A DNA stretch of 48,781 bases. Source: DAOTXS01 sp034433515 (GTDB lineage Bacteria > Chloroflexota > Anaerolineae > UBA4142). The notes beneath the pieces are model-generated. The model had not been told where the DNA came from. It saw only the letters and a list, made by a program, of their open reading frames with translations, and made no database searches. Every line of letters begins with the position of its first letter. Position 1 is the stretch's first letter. This document shows positions 17,020 through 24,469 of this stretch, one piece after another. The stretch lies in NCBI GenBank assembly GCA_034433515.1, contig DAOUAL010000075.1:1-48781 (forward strand), given 5' to 3'. A program made the position numbers and the translations under genes.

Positions 17020-17882
17020 CACTTGAACAATTCCCGTCGTTTGGTTGCCACACTTGCCAACATCGCGCGCAAATCGGCTTCGTGGCTGTGGGTGAGTGCG
17101 TCCGCCAGCACATCCAACTGTCGCGCACTCGCGCGCAACGCGGCGGCAATGTTCGCACGATTGGTCATCAAAATATCGAGCATCATCGTCGGCTCACTTG
17201 CGGCAAGACGCGAAGTATCCCGAAAACCACTCGCGGCAAGCGTGAACAATAGATCATCGCCGCGCGCGTGTTCATTGGCGATCATCATCAACGTTACCGC
17301 AAGCAAGTAGGGTAAATGACTGGTGGTTGCTAGAATCCCATCGTGGCGTTCTGCCTCCACGATGAGCGTGCGCGCGCCGATGTGTTGGGCAAGCGATTGA
17401 GCGTACGCCAAAGTTGCCGGCGATGTGCGTGCCAGCGGTGTCAAGACAAACACGGCGTTCTGAAATAAATTCGCATCGGCGGAAGAAAAACCGGCGGTCT
17501 CTTTGCCGCACAATGGATGCGCGCCGATCACTTGCAAATGCATCGGCAATTGATTCATCGCTTGCGTGATCGCGTGCTTGGTCGAGCCAAGGTCCATGAT
17601 GATTGCCCCGGCGCGCGCGAGTTCTCCTACGCGCGGCAACAGTTCGAGGATAGCGCGCACCGGCGTGGCAAGGATGATCACATCGGCGTGGGTGACGGCG
17701 GCAAGATTGGTGGTCGCTTCGATGCCGCGCGCGCGAGCGTGCGTACACGTTTCTGGATTGCGATCAATCGCCAGAATTTTTTTACACGCGTGACGTTCGT
17801 GCAACGCTAACGCGAGCGAGCCGCCCATCAAGCCAATGCCAATGATAGCGATGGTCTGATTCTTAAACGCATCTTCGGTCAT
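17019..17882 (-). CDS. tyrA: Prephenate dehydrogenase
   Basis: NAD(P)-dependent oxidative decarboxylation of prephenate to 4-hydroxyphenylpyruvate, the tyrosine branch. The Rossmann motif IGIGLMGGSLALAL, ILATPVRAI, DLGSTKH, the catalytic histidine in GAHPLCGKETAGF, and HDGILATTSHLPYLLA are all visible. At 287 residues it has no ACT regulatory domain and no chorismate mutase fusion; a separate aroH is in the operon. It couples to aroA by overlapping stop/start and lies 12 bases after aroF. Confidence 0.94.
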   Translation of the reverse strand: MTEDAFKNQTIAIIGIGLMGGSLALALHERHACKKILAIDRNPETCTHARARGIEATTNLAAVTHADVIILATPVRAILELLPRVGELARAGAIIMDLGSTKHAITQAMNQLPMHLQVIGAHPLCGKETAGFSSADANLFQNAVFVLTPLARTSPATLAYAQSLAQHIGARTLIVEAERHDGILATTSHLPYLLAVTLMMIANEHARGDDLLFTLAASGFRDTSRLAASEPTMMLDILMTNRANIAAALRASARQLDVLADALTHSHEADLRAMLASVATKRRELFK

Positions 17883-17894
17883 TGGCTTGCTCCG

Positions 17895-18908
17895 CTACAG
17901 GGTGCGTTCAACGGCATGCGCCACGCGGCGCACTTGGTCAACCAATTTGGCAAAATTTTCCGGCTTGAGCGATTGCGCACCATCGCTCAAGGCGTGCGCC
18001 GGATCGCAATGCACTTCAACGAGTAAGCCATCTGCGCCGGCCGCAACGGCTGCGCGCGCAATCGGCGTAACCAATTCCCATTTGCCGGTTCCGTGACTGG
18101 GATCGGCGATGACCGGCAAGTGGGTGAGTGCTTTGAGCACCGGGATGGCATTGACATCGAACGTGTTGCGCGTGGCAGTTTCAAAGGTGCGAATGCCGCG
18201 TTCGCACAACATCACGCGCGTATTGCCGTGCGAGAGGATGTACTCTGCCGCCATCAACAATTCTTCGATGGTGGACATTAACCCGCGTTTGAGCAACACC
18301 GGTTTTTGGATTGCGCCCACGGCGTGGAGGAGCGCATAGTTTTGCATATTGCGCGCACCGATCTGCAAAATATCGGCGTACTGCGCGACGAGCGTTACTT
18401 CTTGCGGCGACATTACTTCGGTAATGATGGGCAAGTGATAGGCGTCGCGCGCTTCACGCAAGAGTTCCAGTCCCTTAAGTCCCAGACCTTGAAACGCGTA
18501 CGGCGAGGTGCGCGGTTTGAACGCGCCGCCCCGTAGAATGTGCGCACCGGCTTGCTTGACCGCCGCCGCGGTTTCCATCAATTGCTCGCGCGATTCAACC
18601 GAACACGGTCCCGCCATCACAATGATGGGCGTGTCGCCAATAGACACGCCATTGATCTTGATGATCGAATCGTCCGGGTGAAAGTCGCGTGAAGCGAGTT
18701 TGAACGGATGCAAGATGCGCACCACGCGCTCGACGCCTTCCATCAATTCAAAGGTATCGGGTTCGAGGGGGCGTTCGTCACCGATCACGCCGATAATCGT
18801 GCGCTCTTCCCCTTGTGAGAGATGCGCTTTGAATCCCAACGTTTGAACCTGAGCGACCACACGTTCAATATCTGCAGCAGTCGCCTGGTGCTTCATCACG
18901 ATAATCAT
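17895..18908 (-). CDS. aroF: DAHP synthase, type I-beta with N-terminal ferredoxin-like domain
   Basis: First committed step: PEP plus erythrose 4-phosphate to DAHP. The 337 residues from ATG 18908 begin with a ~70-residue ferredoxin-like (ACT-like) regulatory domain, as in the Thermotoga enzyme where Tyr and Phe inhibit. The barrel follows with MAGPCSVESREQ, GGAFKPRTSPYAFQGLG, QIGARNMQNYALL, LKRGLMST, LCERGIRTFE and VIADPSHGTGKW. The frame is open to 18995, but AGGAGA lies ten bases before ATG 18908 and the extra 29 residues match nothing in the family. The 83-base gap to pheA holds nothing else I can support. Confidence 0.95.
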   Translation of the reverse strand: MIIVMKHQATAADIERVVAQVQTLGFKAHLSQGEERTIIGVIGDERPLEPDTFELMEGVERVVRILHPFKLASRDFHPDDSIIKINGVSIGDTPIIVMAGPCSVESREQLMETAAAVKQAGAHILRGGAFKPRTSPYAFQGLGLKGLELLREARDAYHLPIITEVMSPQEVTLVAQYADILQIGARNMQNYALLHAVGAIQKPVLLKRGLMSTIEELLMAAEYILSHGNTRVMLCERGIRTFETATRNTFDVNAIPVLKALTHLPVIADPSHGTGKWELVTPIARAAVAAGADGLLVEVHCDPAHALSDGAQSLKPENFAKLVDQVRRVAHAVERTL

Positions 18909-18991
18909 AGATGATTTCTCCTGGCTATACAAAGTGTGGGTGTTCTGTCTCGCTTTCCCGAGCAGTGGCATAGGCGTACGGTAGATGTTGA

Positions 18992-19834
18992 TCAATCAGC
19001 ATTTTTTCCTCCTGGGCTTGGAATAGCGGCTGGGTAAGAGCCCAGCACTTTGAGAAACGAACATTTGGCGAGCAAGTTGACTAGCGCATCCCGACACGGT
19101 GGATCGCTCCAATGACCTTCAAAGTCGAGATAGAAAACGTAATGCCAGGGGACCCGCCGATCCGGGCGCGATTCGATTTTGGTGAGATTGATGCCGCGTG
19201 CGGCAAACTCACCCAGACAAGCGTACAGCGCGCCGGGGACGTGACGCACCGCAAACACGATGGACGTTTTCGATTTCTCGGCGCGCGGCGGCTCCTCGTG
19301 GGCAATGACAAAAAAGCGCGTGAGATTGTTGGATAAATCTTGAATGTTGCGCGCGAGAATGTTCAAACCGTACAAGCGTGCTGCCGTCTCGCTGGCGATG
19401 GCTGCCGCGTTTTTCGCCGGCGATTCTGCCAACTGCTTCGCCGCGCCAGCCGTATCGTACGCGACGACCGGCTCCCAATGATGTTCAGCGATAAAGCGTT
19501 CGCATTGCGCCAGGGCTTGCGGATGCGAGTACACCCGCCGAATGTCCGCGAGGGTCGTCCCCGCATTGGCCAAGAGCGCGTGCCGTACGCGAAAGATGAC
19601 TTCGCGCGCAATTTTGAGATCGTGATCGAGCAAGAGATCGTACGCTTGGTTGATGGCGCCCGCCGTCGAGTTTTCGATGGGCAACATCCCTAGGTCAGCG
19701 GCGCCGGTTTCCACCGCGCGAAAAATTTCGTCGAAAGAGGAACACGCGAGCGTCGGTGTGTCCGCGCCAAAGGTTTCAAAAATCGCTTCTTGCGAATACG
19801 CGCCGTTCTCGCCTTGAAAAGCGATGGTTGTCAT
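18992..19834 (-). CDS. pheA: Prephenate dehydratase with ACT domain
   Basis: Converts prephenate to phenylpyruvate, the phenylalanine branch. The 280-residue protein begins MTTIAFQGENGAYSQEAIF, has LPIENSTAGAINQAYDLLL, and the catalytic Thr/Arg region NLTRFFVIAHE. The C-terminal ACT domain contains HVPGALYACLGEFAARGINLTK then IESRPDR, the usual phenylalanine-binding words, so feedback by Phe is likely. ATG 19834 overlaps the aroH stop as ATGA and has AAAGGAG before it. Confidence 0.95.
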   Translation of the reverse strand: MTTIAFQGENGAYSQEAIFETFGADTPTLACSSFDEIFRAVETGAADLGMLPIENSTAGAINQAYDLLLDHDLKIAREVIFRVRHALLANAGTTLADIRRVYSHPQALAQCERFIAEHHWEPVVAYDTAGAAKQLAESPAKNAAAIASETAARLYGLNILARNIQDLSNNLTRFFVIAHEEPPRAEKSKTSIVFAVRHVPGALYACLGEFAARGINLTKIESRPDRRVPWHYVFYLDFEGHWSDPPCRDALVNLLAKCSFLKVLGSYPAAIPSPGGKNAD

Positions 19835-20205
19835 TCCGCCGGCTCCTTTGCCCAATCGGGACGCAAGCGTCTGGCATCCCGCAAATAAATATGTTGTATC
19901 TCATTCGGCGTGCGATTCGTTTCGCAATGCATCATCACGCGGATGCAACGCGGCACATCGTTGGCAACGCGCGGCGCTTGCGCATCGAGCAAAGCCGTGT
20001 GCGTCCAACCCAAGTCGCGGGCGGCGCGCGCCGGGAATGCCGCGTCCAAATCCGGCGTGAGGGTGAACCAAATGCTAACAATGTCCGCAGCATCCAGTTG
20101 GTTGGCTTGGACGATGGCAAGCAAGAGTTCGCGTGTGGCAGAGAGAATGGCTTCGCGCGTGTTGGTCTCGGCCGTAGTCGCGCCGCGAATGGCTCGCAGG
20201 GTCAT
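19831..20205 (-). CDS. aroH: Chorismate mutase, AroH class
   Basis: Claisen rearrangement of chorismate to prephenate. The 124 residues match the trimeric Bacillus AroH type: the start MTLRAIRGATTAETNTREAI carries the active-site Arg, ARDLGWTHTALLDAQ follows, and PRCIRVMMHCETNRT holds the second Arg and Cys/Glu region. GGGAGA lies before the ATG. It is 153 bases downstream of the PLP gene across a repeat-filled gap, then coupled to pheA. Confidence 0.95.
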   Translation of the reverse strand: MTLRAIRGATTAETNTREAILSATRELLLAIVQANQLDAADIVSIWFTLTPDLDAAFPARAARDLGWTHTALLDAQAPRVANDVPRCIRVMMHCETNRTPNEIQHIYLRDARRLRPDWAKEPAE

Positions 20206-20225
20206 TGGTCTCCCTTGAAAATGTG

Positions 20226-20423
20226 GGACAAATTTGAAATTTGTCCTACGCGTAGTCCATTTTCATTCGACTTTTGGTGCGCCAACGGCGAATAAATAAC
20301 TCCTCTGAAAATAGGGTTGTAGTCGCGCGATTCATCGCGCGGGCGATCAATCGCTGTACTACGACCTCCCTCGCTTATTTTCATCTGTCTGCTGGTGCGC
20401 CAAAGGCGAATGAGCAACTCCCT
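20226..20423. repeat. Repeat cluster between the PLP gene and aroH
   Basis: Three elements are visible. A perfect hairpin has arms 20226-20235 and 20237-20246. A direct repeat (ATTTTCAT..GGTGCGCCAA.GGCGAAT) starts near 20259 and again near 20376. Between them GCGCGATTCATCG and GCGATCAATCGC belong to a family also found at 11590-11655. The second direct-repeat copy lies inside the 3' end of the PLP gene and encodes its last residues. Confidence 0.7.
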
Positions 20424-21630
20424 GCGTAGTTACCTTGTTCAACGCGCGTTCTAGATCGGCAATCAGGTCATCCACCTCTTCGATGCCGGCGGAGAGGCGC
20501 ACCAAATTATCATGAATGCCGACTCGGGCACGTTGCTCATTCGTCAGACCGCGATGCGATGAGGTGGCTGGGTGAAGGACGAGTGAATAAATATCGCCGA
20601 GTGTCGTCGCCGGCAAACACAACTCCAACGATTCCATAAAGCGAAAGACGCGCACGCGATCCGCGTTTTTGATCTCGAACGACAACACGCCGCCAAAACC
20701 ACGGTGGTTCAACAAGCGGCGCGCGAGTTCGTGTTGGGGATGGGTGGGCAAGCCGGGATAATGCACGCGTGCGATTGCCGGGTGCGCAACAAGCCACTCG
20801 GCAATCTGTTGCGCGTTTGCACATTGTTGACGCACGCGCAACGATAAAGTTTTCAAACCGCGCAGAGCCAGCCACGCTTCAAAGGGGCCCAACGTACTGC
20901 CGATGAGTTTGTTTAGTTCGTACAGTTTGGTGCGATTCTCACTCGACGTAACCACGACACCCGCCATCACGTCGCCGTGCCCGCTGAGATATTTGGTCGC
21001 GCTGTGAATGACGTAATCCGCGCCGAGCGTGAGTGGATTGCACAGGTACGGCGAGGCGAACGTATTATCAATGAGCAATTGCGCTTGGTGTTGGTGCGCG
21101 ATGTCGGCAAGCGCGGCAATATCGGCGACTTGGAGCAAGGGATTGGAAATCGTTTCGGCGAGGAGTACGACCGGGCGCGTTTGGGCAACCATCGCTTGAA
21201 CTGCCGCGAGATTGGTTACCTCAACAAATTGAACATTCACTCCTAGTTCAGTCATCAAGCGTGAAAGCAAAACGGTGGTGGCACCGTACAAATCTTGCGC
21301 GGCAACAATCGTTGAGCCAGCACGAATGCCGGCGGCGAGGAGTGCCGCATGAATCGCCGCCATCCCGGTACTAAACGCGTGGGCGGCTTGACCTTGCTCC
21401 AACATCGCCACCGCTTTTTCGAACGCGCTAACCGTTGGACTGCCGTAGCGCGGATACACGTACCCATCGCGCGTGGTGGCGAACACCGCATCGAGATCGT
21501 CCATACTTTCGTACAGAAAACCAACACTGGGATGAATCGGCGAGGCAACCGGCACAAAATCGCCGGGAGGCACGCGTTCACCGGCGTGGACGGCGCGTGT
21601 GGCGAAACCTTTGTTGGCTAAAGGGGGCAT
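20359..21630 (-). CDS. Trans-sulfuration PLP enzyme (cystathionine gamma-synthase / O-acetylhomoserine lyase family)
   Basis: A gamma-family PLP enzyme acting on homoserine esters, cystathionine or methionine. Motifs: YPRYGSPTVSAFEKA, FSTGMAAIHAAL, DNTFASPYLCNPL, the Schiff-base lysine in HSATKYLSGHGDV, and LVRLSAGIEEVDDLIADL, after which the family usually ends. Here about 28 further residues follow (VTTQGVAHSPLAHQQTDENK and more), encoded by an intergenic-type repeat. It is the first structural gene behind the Phe/Tyr leader peptide, with AAGGAG eight bases before the ATG. Which of the family reactions it does cannot be told by eye. Confidence 0.9.
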   Translation of the reverse strand: MPPLANKGFATRAVHAGERVPPGDFVPVASPIHPSVGFLYESMDDLDAVFATTRDGYVYPRYGSPTVSAFEKAVAMLEQGQAAHAFSTGMAAIHAALLAAGIRAGSTIVAAQDLYGATTVLLSRLMTELGVNVQFVEVTNLAAVQAMVAQTRPVVLLAETISNPLLQVADIAALADIAHQHQAQLLIDNTFASPYLCNPLTLGADYVIHSATKYLSGHGDVMAGVVVTSSENRTKLYELNKLIGSTLGPFEAWLALRGLKTLSLRVRQQCANAQQIAEWLVAHPAIARVHYPGLPTHPQHELARRLLNHRGFGGVLSFEIKNADRVRVFRFMESLELCLPATTLGDIYSLVLHPATSSHRGLTNEQRARVGIHDNLVRLSAGIEEVDDLIADLERALNKVTTQGVAHSPLAHQQTDENKRGRS

Positions 21631-21650
21631 CGCAAGACTCCTTGAAAAAC

Positions 21651-21690
21651 AAAACGAGCGTGGGGTTGGAATCCCACGCTCGCTCGTTTT
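21651..21690 (-). terminator. Attenuator terminator of the aromatic operon (segments 3:4)
   Basis: On the minus strand CGAGCGTGGG (21682-21673) pairs perfectly with CCCACGCTCG (21664-21655), and TTTTGTTTTT follows. It is an intrinsic terminator placed before the first structural gene, so transcription into the operon needs it to be prevented. Confidence 0.85.
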
Positions 21691-21803
21691 ACTCCGAATC
21701 AGGTTATCGGATAGGCGTGATGATTCGACCCCGCGTTGAATCGGCGGCGTAAAAGTAGCCGTAAAAATAAAACGCCAAGGTCGAATAGAAATTCATCATC
21801 ACG
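21669..21803 (-). promoter_or_regulatory. Ribosome-mediated attenuator, segments 1, 2 and 3
   Basis: Segment 1 has ATTCGACC (21786-21779) plus CGTGATG (21803-21797). Segment 2 is 21730-21716 and complements both parts of segment 1 (15 pairs with a 10-base bulge on the 5' side). Segment 2 also pairs with the terminator's 5' arm: 21726-21715 against 21679-21669, eleven pairs including one T-G with a single bulged A. The 1:2 and 2:3 pairings exclude each other, and 2:3 excludes the 3:4 terminator. Pairings were done by eye. Confidence 0.75.
21704..21799 (-). CDS. Phe/Tyr-rich leader peptide of the aromatic operon
   Basis: A 31-codon frame starting ATG-ATG and ending TAA. Residues 4-5 are FY, and residues 10-17 read FYFYGYFY, giving nine Phe/Tyr codons within codons 4-17. 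This is the composition of amino-acid leader peptides such as PheL. It starts about 10 bases after the -10 box, so the mRNA would be leaderless or nearly so, and no Shine-Dalgarno is seen. Ribosome stalling on these codons when Phe or Tyr is scarce would keep the 1:2 stem from forming and allow transcription of the downstream operon. No other family member is known to me; the call rests on position, composition and RNA pairing. Confidence 0.82.
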   Translation of the reverse strand: MMNFYSTLAFYFYGYFYAADSTRGRIITPIR

Positions 21804-21808
21804 ATTAG

Positions 21809-21838
21809 AGATTACCACAGTTTAGCACGATTTGTCAA
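21809..21838 (-). promoter_or_regulatory. Promoter of the aromatic operon
   Basis: On the minus strand TTGACA (21838-21833) is followed after 18 bases by TAATCT (21814-21809). The expected start of transcription is near 21802, next to the leader-peptide ATG at 21799. Confidence 0.75.
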
Positions 21839-21849
21839 ATGAAGATGCA

Positions 21850-22021
21850 GGCTGGTGCAAAGTCGGATCGGGCGACTGAAGTCGTGGCAACCAACACCCC
21901 AAGTCGCCCTACGGCGAGTACAGACGAGTCGCCGACTCGTCTCTCCACCAGCCGACGCAGGTCGGCTTCGGGTAGTGGTTGCAGTGGTTTTAACCGCCTG
22001 TCAAGGGACTTTGCACCAGCC
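21850..22021. mobile_element. MITE-like element, 172 bp with perfect 15-bp inverted ends
   Basis: GGCTGGTGCAAAGTC at 21850-21864 is repeated in inverse at 22007-22021. Internal palindromes include AGACGAGTCGCCGACTCGTCT and GCCGACGCAGGTCGGC. The first ~90 bases match the repeat at 93-180. No clear target duplication is seen and no transposase is in the window. Confidence 0.7.
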
Positions 22022-22044
22022 CTAAATAAAAAATGGAATTTGCT

Positions 22045-22073
22045 TTGACTATTCCGATTGCCCGTGATAAAAT
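22045..22073 (+). promoter_or_regulatory. Promoter of the NACHT-HEAT operon
   Basis: TTGACT (22045-22050), 17 bases, TAAAAT (22068-22073). Transcription should start near 22080, giving a short leader with AGAAAGG before ATG 22094. Confidence 0.75.
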
Positions 22074-22093
22074 CCTGTTCCAGAAAGGATGGT

Positions 22094-23791
22094 ATGAATT
22101 TTATCGCCTCTTGGTTGAACGCATCAGTTCGTTTTCAAAACAAATACGCCGAGCATTTGCGCAAACGGTTTCAACTCTGTATTTCTCCCAACACGTACGT
22201 GTCGTTAGAACAACGCATGGTGGAACCTCGCGGACTGACCGCCGCTTTGGCGGGCAATGTGCGCGTGGTGATCACCGGCGCGCCCGGTGCTGGCAAGACA
22301 ACGACACTGGCATACCTTGCCCTTTTGCTCGCACGCCAACTGCGCCAGCATCCCCAAGCGCGGATTCCCCTCTATTTCTCCGCACACGATTTGAATCCCG
22401 CCGCCTTGCCTCGCCTCACCGATGTTCATCGTGCATTGAATTTGGCATCCGACCTTGCCGCGCAATGCCCACCCGCTTTTTTCCCCAATGCATGTCGGGC
22501 TGGGCGTGCCACCGTGTTAATTGACGACGCCGATCTGTTGCCCGCTGATCAATTGCAACCTTGGTTGCAAGAATGGCAAGAGGCACGCCTCATTATTTCC
22601 GCGCGCTCGCCGATTGCCGGCTTTACCGAATTTCGATTGCCGGGTTTTCGCGACAATGACCTTGAACAGTTCGCACTGAAATGGAACCCCGAAAAAGCCT
22701 CCGCTTTCTTGATCGCGTTGAAAACTGACCGCGTGCCGCGCGCGCTCACAGCGAATCCAATGACATTGACCTTGCTCACGCAAGTTTGGCGCGAAGGACA
22801 ACTCTTGCCCACGCAACGAACGGCGTTGTTTGACGCCATCGTTGAAAACGTCTTGCAAGATTCCGCAGAAACCGCAACGATGTTGGAAGGCGTGGCGTTG
22901 GCGATCCAACGTGGCAAGCCCGCCTCGAACGAATTCGTGGTCAAGTCCAAAGGATTTCTACGCTTGGGTAAAAACCGCACGTCAGAATTTATCCACGAAT
23001 TGTGGCAAGCGTACTTTGCCGCGCGCGCTCTGCGTCACGCGCCCACGCCTGAACCTTTGATCGAACATTTAACCGAGCCGGCGTGGCGCGAGGTCGTCTT
23101 GTTCTACGCGGGCTTGGGCGAAGCCAGCGTGTTAGCAGAACGCTTGGTGGAGCAAAACAATTTTGGACTGGCGGGCTGGGTGGTGGCGCACGCGCGTGAG
23201 ATACGCACAGAATTGCGCGAAGCGATCACCCAAGAGTTGATCGCGCGAGCGTGGGATGGGGCTGCGGATGCCATTGCCGCATTGTCGGAGATGCAGAGTG
23301 ATATGGCGGTGGATGCGTTGGCGGCAAAACTTAAAGAAAAGGATCCAACGGTACGCATGCGCGCGGCGCAACTTTTGGGGCAATTACAACTCGATCGTGG
23401 CATCGAATATTTGTTGCCGCAATTACGCGATGTGAGCGCCGATGTGCGTGATGCGGTTGTCGAGGCGTTGGGGCATTCACGCACCGATCGCGTGATCGAA
23501 CCGTTGCTCGTGGCGTTGCGCGGCGATCCCCGCGTGGGGGTAACCGATACGCGATTGCGCGTGGCGGCAGCCAAAGCCCTCGGCGAGATCGCATCGGACA
23601 AGGCGGCGCCGGCATTGATGGTGGATTTGCAACTGGGCGAACCAGAAGTGCGCGCGGTTGCCGCCGATGCGCTCAAACGGATGCCAAGTCCGTTGGTGCG
23701 CAAACCGTTGGAGAGCATGGCGCGTTCGGGAGAGGAACAAGTGCGTCAATACGCTGCCGAGGTCTTGGCGGTCCTCAACGGAAAGGATTAA
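22094..23791 (+). CDS. NACHT-like ATPase with C-terminal HEAT repeats
   Basis: A 565-residue STAND-type protein. After a ~55-residue N-terminal helix region (MNFIASWLNASVRFQNKYA...) comes the P-loop TGAPGAGKTTTLAYLALLLA and the Walker B strand ATVLIDDADLL, then a sensor-like IISARSP and the helical NACHT-associated part (LTANPMTLTLL, EFIHELWQAYFAARAL), which is very typical of NACHT ATPases. From about residue 395 five or so HEAT-type repeats follow (DPTVRMRAAQLLGQL, SADVRDAVVEALGHS, EPEVRAVAADALKRM). ATG 22094 has AGAAAGG before it. No effector domain is visible. It leads two small membrane proteins in an operon, so it may act at the membrane; sensing or defence is only inference. Confidence 0.82.
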   Translation: MNFIASWLNASVRFQNKYAEHLRKRFQLCISPNTYVSLEQRMVEPRGLTAALAGNVRVVITGAPGAGKTTTLAYLALLLARQLRQHPQARIPLYFSAHDLNPAALPRLTDVHRALNLASDLAAQCPPAFFPNACRAGRATVLIDDADLLPADQLQPWLQEWQEARLIISARSPIAGFTEFRLPGFRDNDLEQFALKWNPEKASAFLIALKTDRVPRALTANPMTLTLLTQVWREGQLLPTQRTALFDAIVENVLQDSAETATMLEGVALAIQRGKPASNEFVVKSKGFLRLGKNRTSEFIHELWQAYFAARALRHAPTPEPLIEHLTEPAWREVVLFYAGLGEASVLAERLVEQNNFGLAGWVVAHAREIRTELREAITQELIARAWDGAADAIAALSEMQSDMAVDALAAKLKEKDPTVRMRAAQLLGQLQLDRGIEYLLPQLRDVSADVRDAVVEALGHSRTDRVIEPLLVALRGDPRVGVTDTRLRVAAAKALGEIASDKAAPALMVDLQLGEPEVRAVAADALKRMPSPLVRKPLESMARSGEEQVRQYAAEVLAVLNGKD

Positions 23792-23792
23792 G

Positions 23793-24092
23793 ATGAATCC
23801 AGAGGTTCTTGCGCCGTGGCGCGATCTCTCCATCGTTTGGTTTGTGTTATGGATGATGGTGTTTGCCGCGATTCCCGGCGTTGTATTTTTCTTGATGGTC
23901 AAATACCTGCGCCGCTTTAATCGGTGGCTCAAGACTCCATTGCTCAACGCACGGGTTTGGGCATTACGGATTCAGTATGGCACGCAACGCGTTTCGCACG
24001 ACATTGCAGACGCGGTGATTCGGGTGCAAGCCGAAAGCACGCGCGTGAGTATCACGACGCGCGGCATAATCAATTTCTTGTGGGGCCAGTGA
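23793..24092 (+). CDS. Small single-pass membrane protein
   Basis: 99 residues, start ATG 23793 one base after the NACHT gene stop, with AAAGGA before it. One long hydrophobic stretch (about residues 14-37, VWFVLWMMVFAAIPGVVFFL) is followed by a basic, helical region with alternating hydrophobic residues (YLRRFNRWLKTPLL and onward). I do not recognise the family. The tight spacing says it works with the ATPase upstream. Confidence 0.75.
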   Translation: MNPEVLAPWRDLSIVWFVLWMMVFAAIPGVVFFLMVKYLRRFNRWLKTPLLNARVWALRIQYGTQRVSHDIADAVIRVQAESTRVSITTRGIINFLWGQ

Positions 24093-24100
24093 GGGAGACT

Positions 24101-24400
24101 ATGGAACAGCAATCGGATGCGCAAAGGTTGAGTATGCGTCTGAATCTATTGATGCACGAGTTGCGCAAGAGCGAGGCGTACCCGGCAATCGTTGGTGGAA
24201 TTGCAGGGGGGATTGCTGGGGCATTGATGGCGGTGATTGTGGCAGGGGCGTTGTCCTCGCGCCGTTCGACCGAGGCAGAAACAAACGCTGCGTCAGCCGG
24301 GCGTTCGTTCTCGTTGCGCGATGCGGTGCAATTACTCACTGTGATCGCATCGCTGGTCAAGCAAATTCAAGCGTGGTCCAAAGAACAAGGTCGCAAGTAA
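24101..24400 (+). CDS. Small membrane protein with Gly-rich helix
   Basis: 99 residues, the same length as its neighbour. A polar N-terminus (MEQQSDAQRLSMRLNLLMHE) precedes a glycine-rich membrane segment, AIVGGIAGGIAGALMAVIVA (about 34-53), then a Ser/Thr/Ala-rich linker and an amphipathic helix DAVQLLTVIASLVKQIQAW. GGGAG lies 6 bases before ATG 24101. No family recognised. GxxxG-like spacing suggests helix packing. It is the third gene of the operon and is followed by a hairpin. Confidence 0.75.
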   Translation: MEQQSDAQRLSMRLNLLMHELRKSEAYPAIVGGIAGGIAGALMAVIVAGALSSRRSTEAETNAASAGRSFSLRDAVQLLTVIASLVKQIQAWSKEQGRK

Positions 24401-24402
24401 AC

Positions 24403-24431
24403 CCAAGGGAGACTGCAAAGGTCTCCCTTGG
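24403..24431 (+). terminator. Hairpin after the NACHT-HEAT operon
   Basis: CCAAGGGAGAC (24403-24413) and GTCTCCCTTGG (24421-24431) form a perfect 11-bp stem with a 7-base loop between convergent genes. There is no T-run, so it may protect 3' ends rather than terminate alone. Confidence 0.5.
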
Positions 24432-24469
24432 ATCTCTCAATCCGATCGTCGCGTGCAATTATTCTCCAA

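Noticed and set aside
18908..18995. 29-residue N-terminal extension of DAHP synthase
   Set aside because: A good Shine-Dalgarno precedes ATG 18908, and the extension is unlike the family.
21640..21800. SAM riboswitch or T-box before the PLP gene
   Set aside because: No SAM-I/SAM-II core words and no TGG-N-ACC antiterminator bulge; the leader ORF with F/Y codons and alternative stems explains the terminator better.
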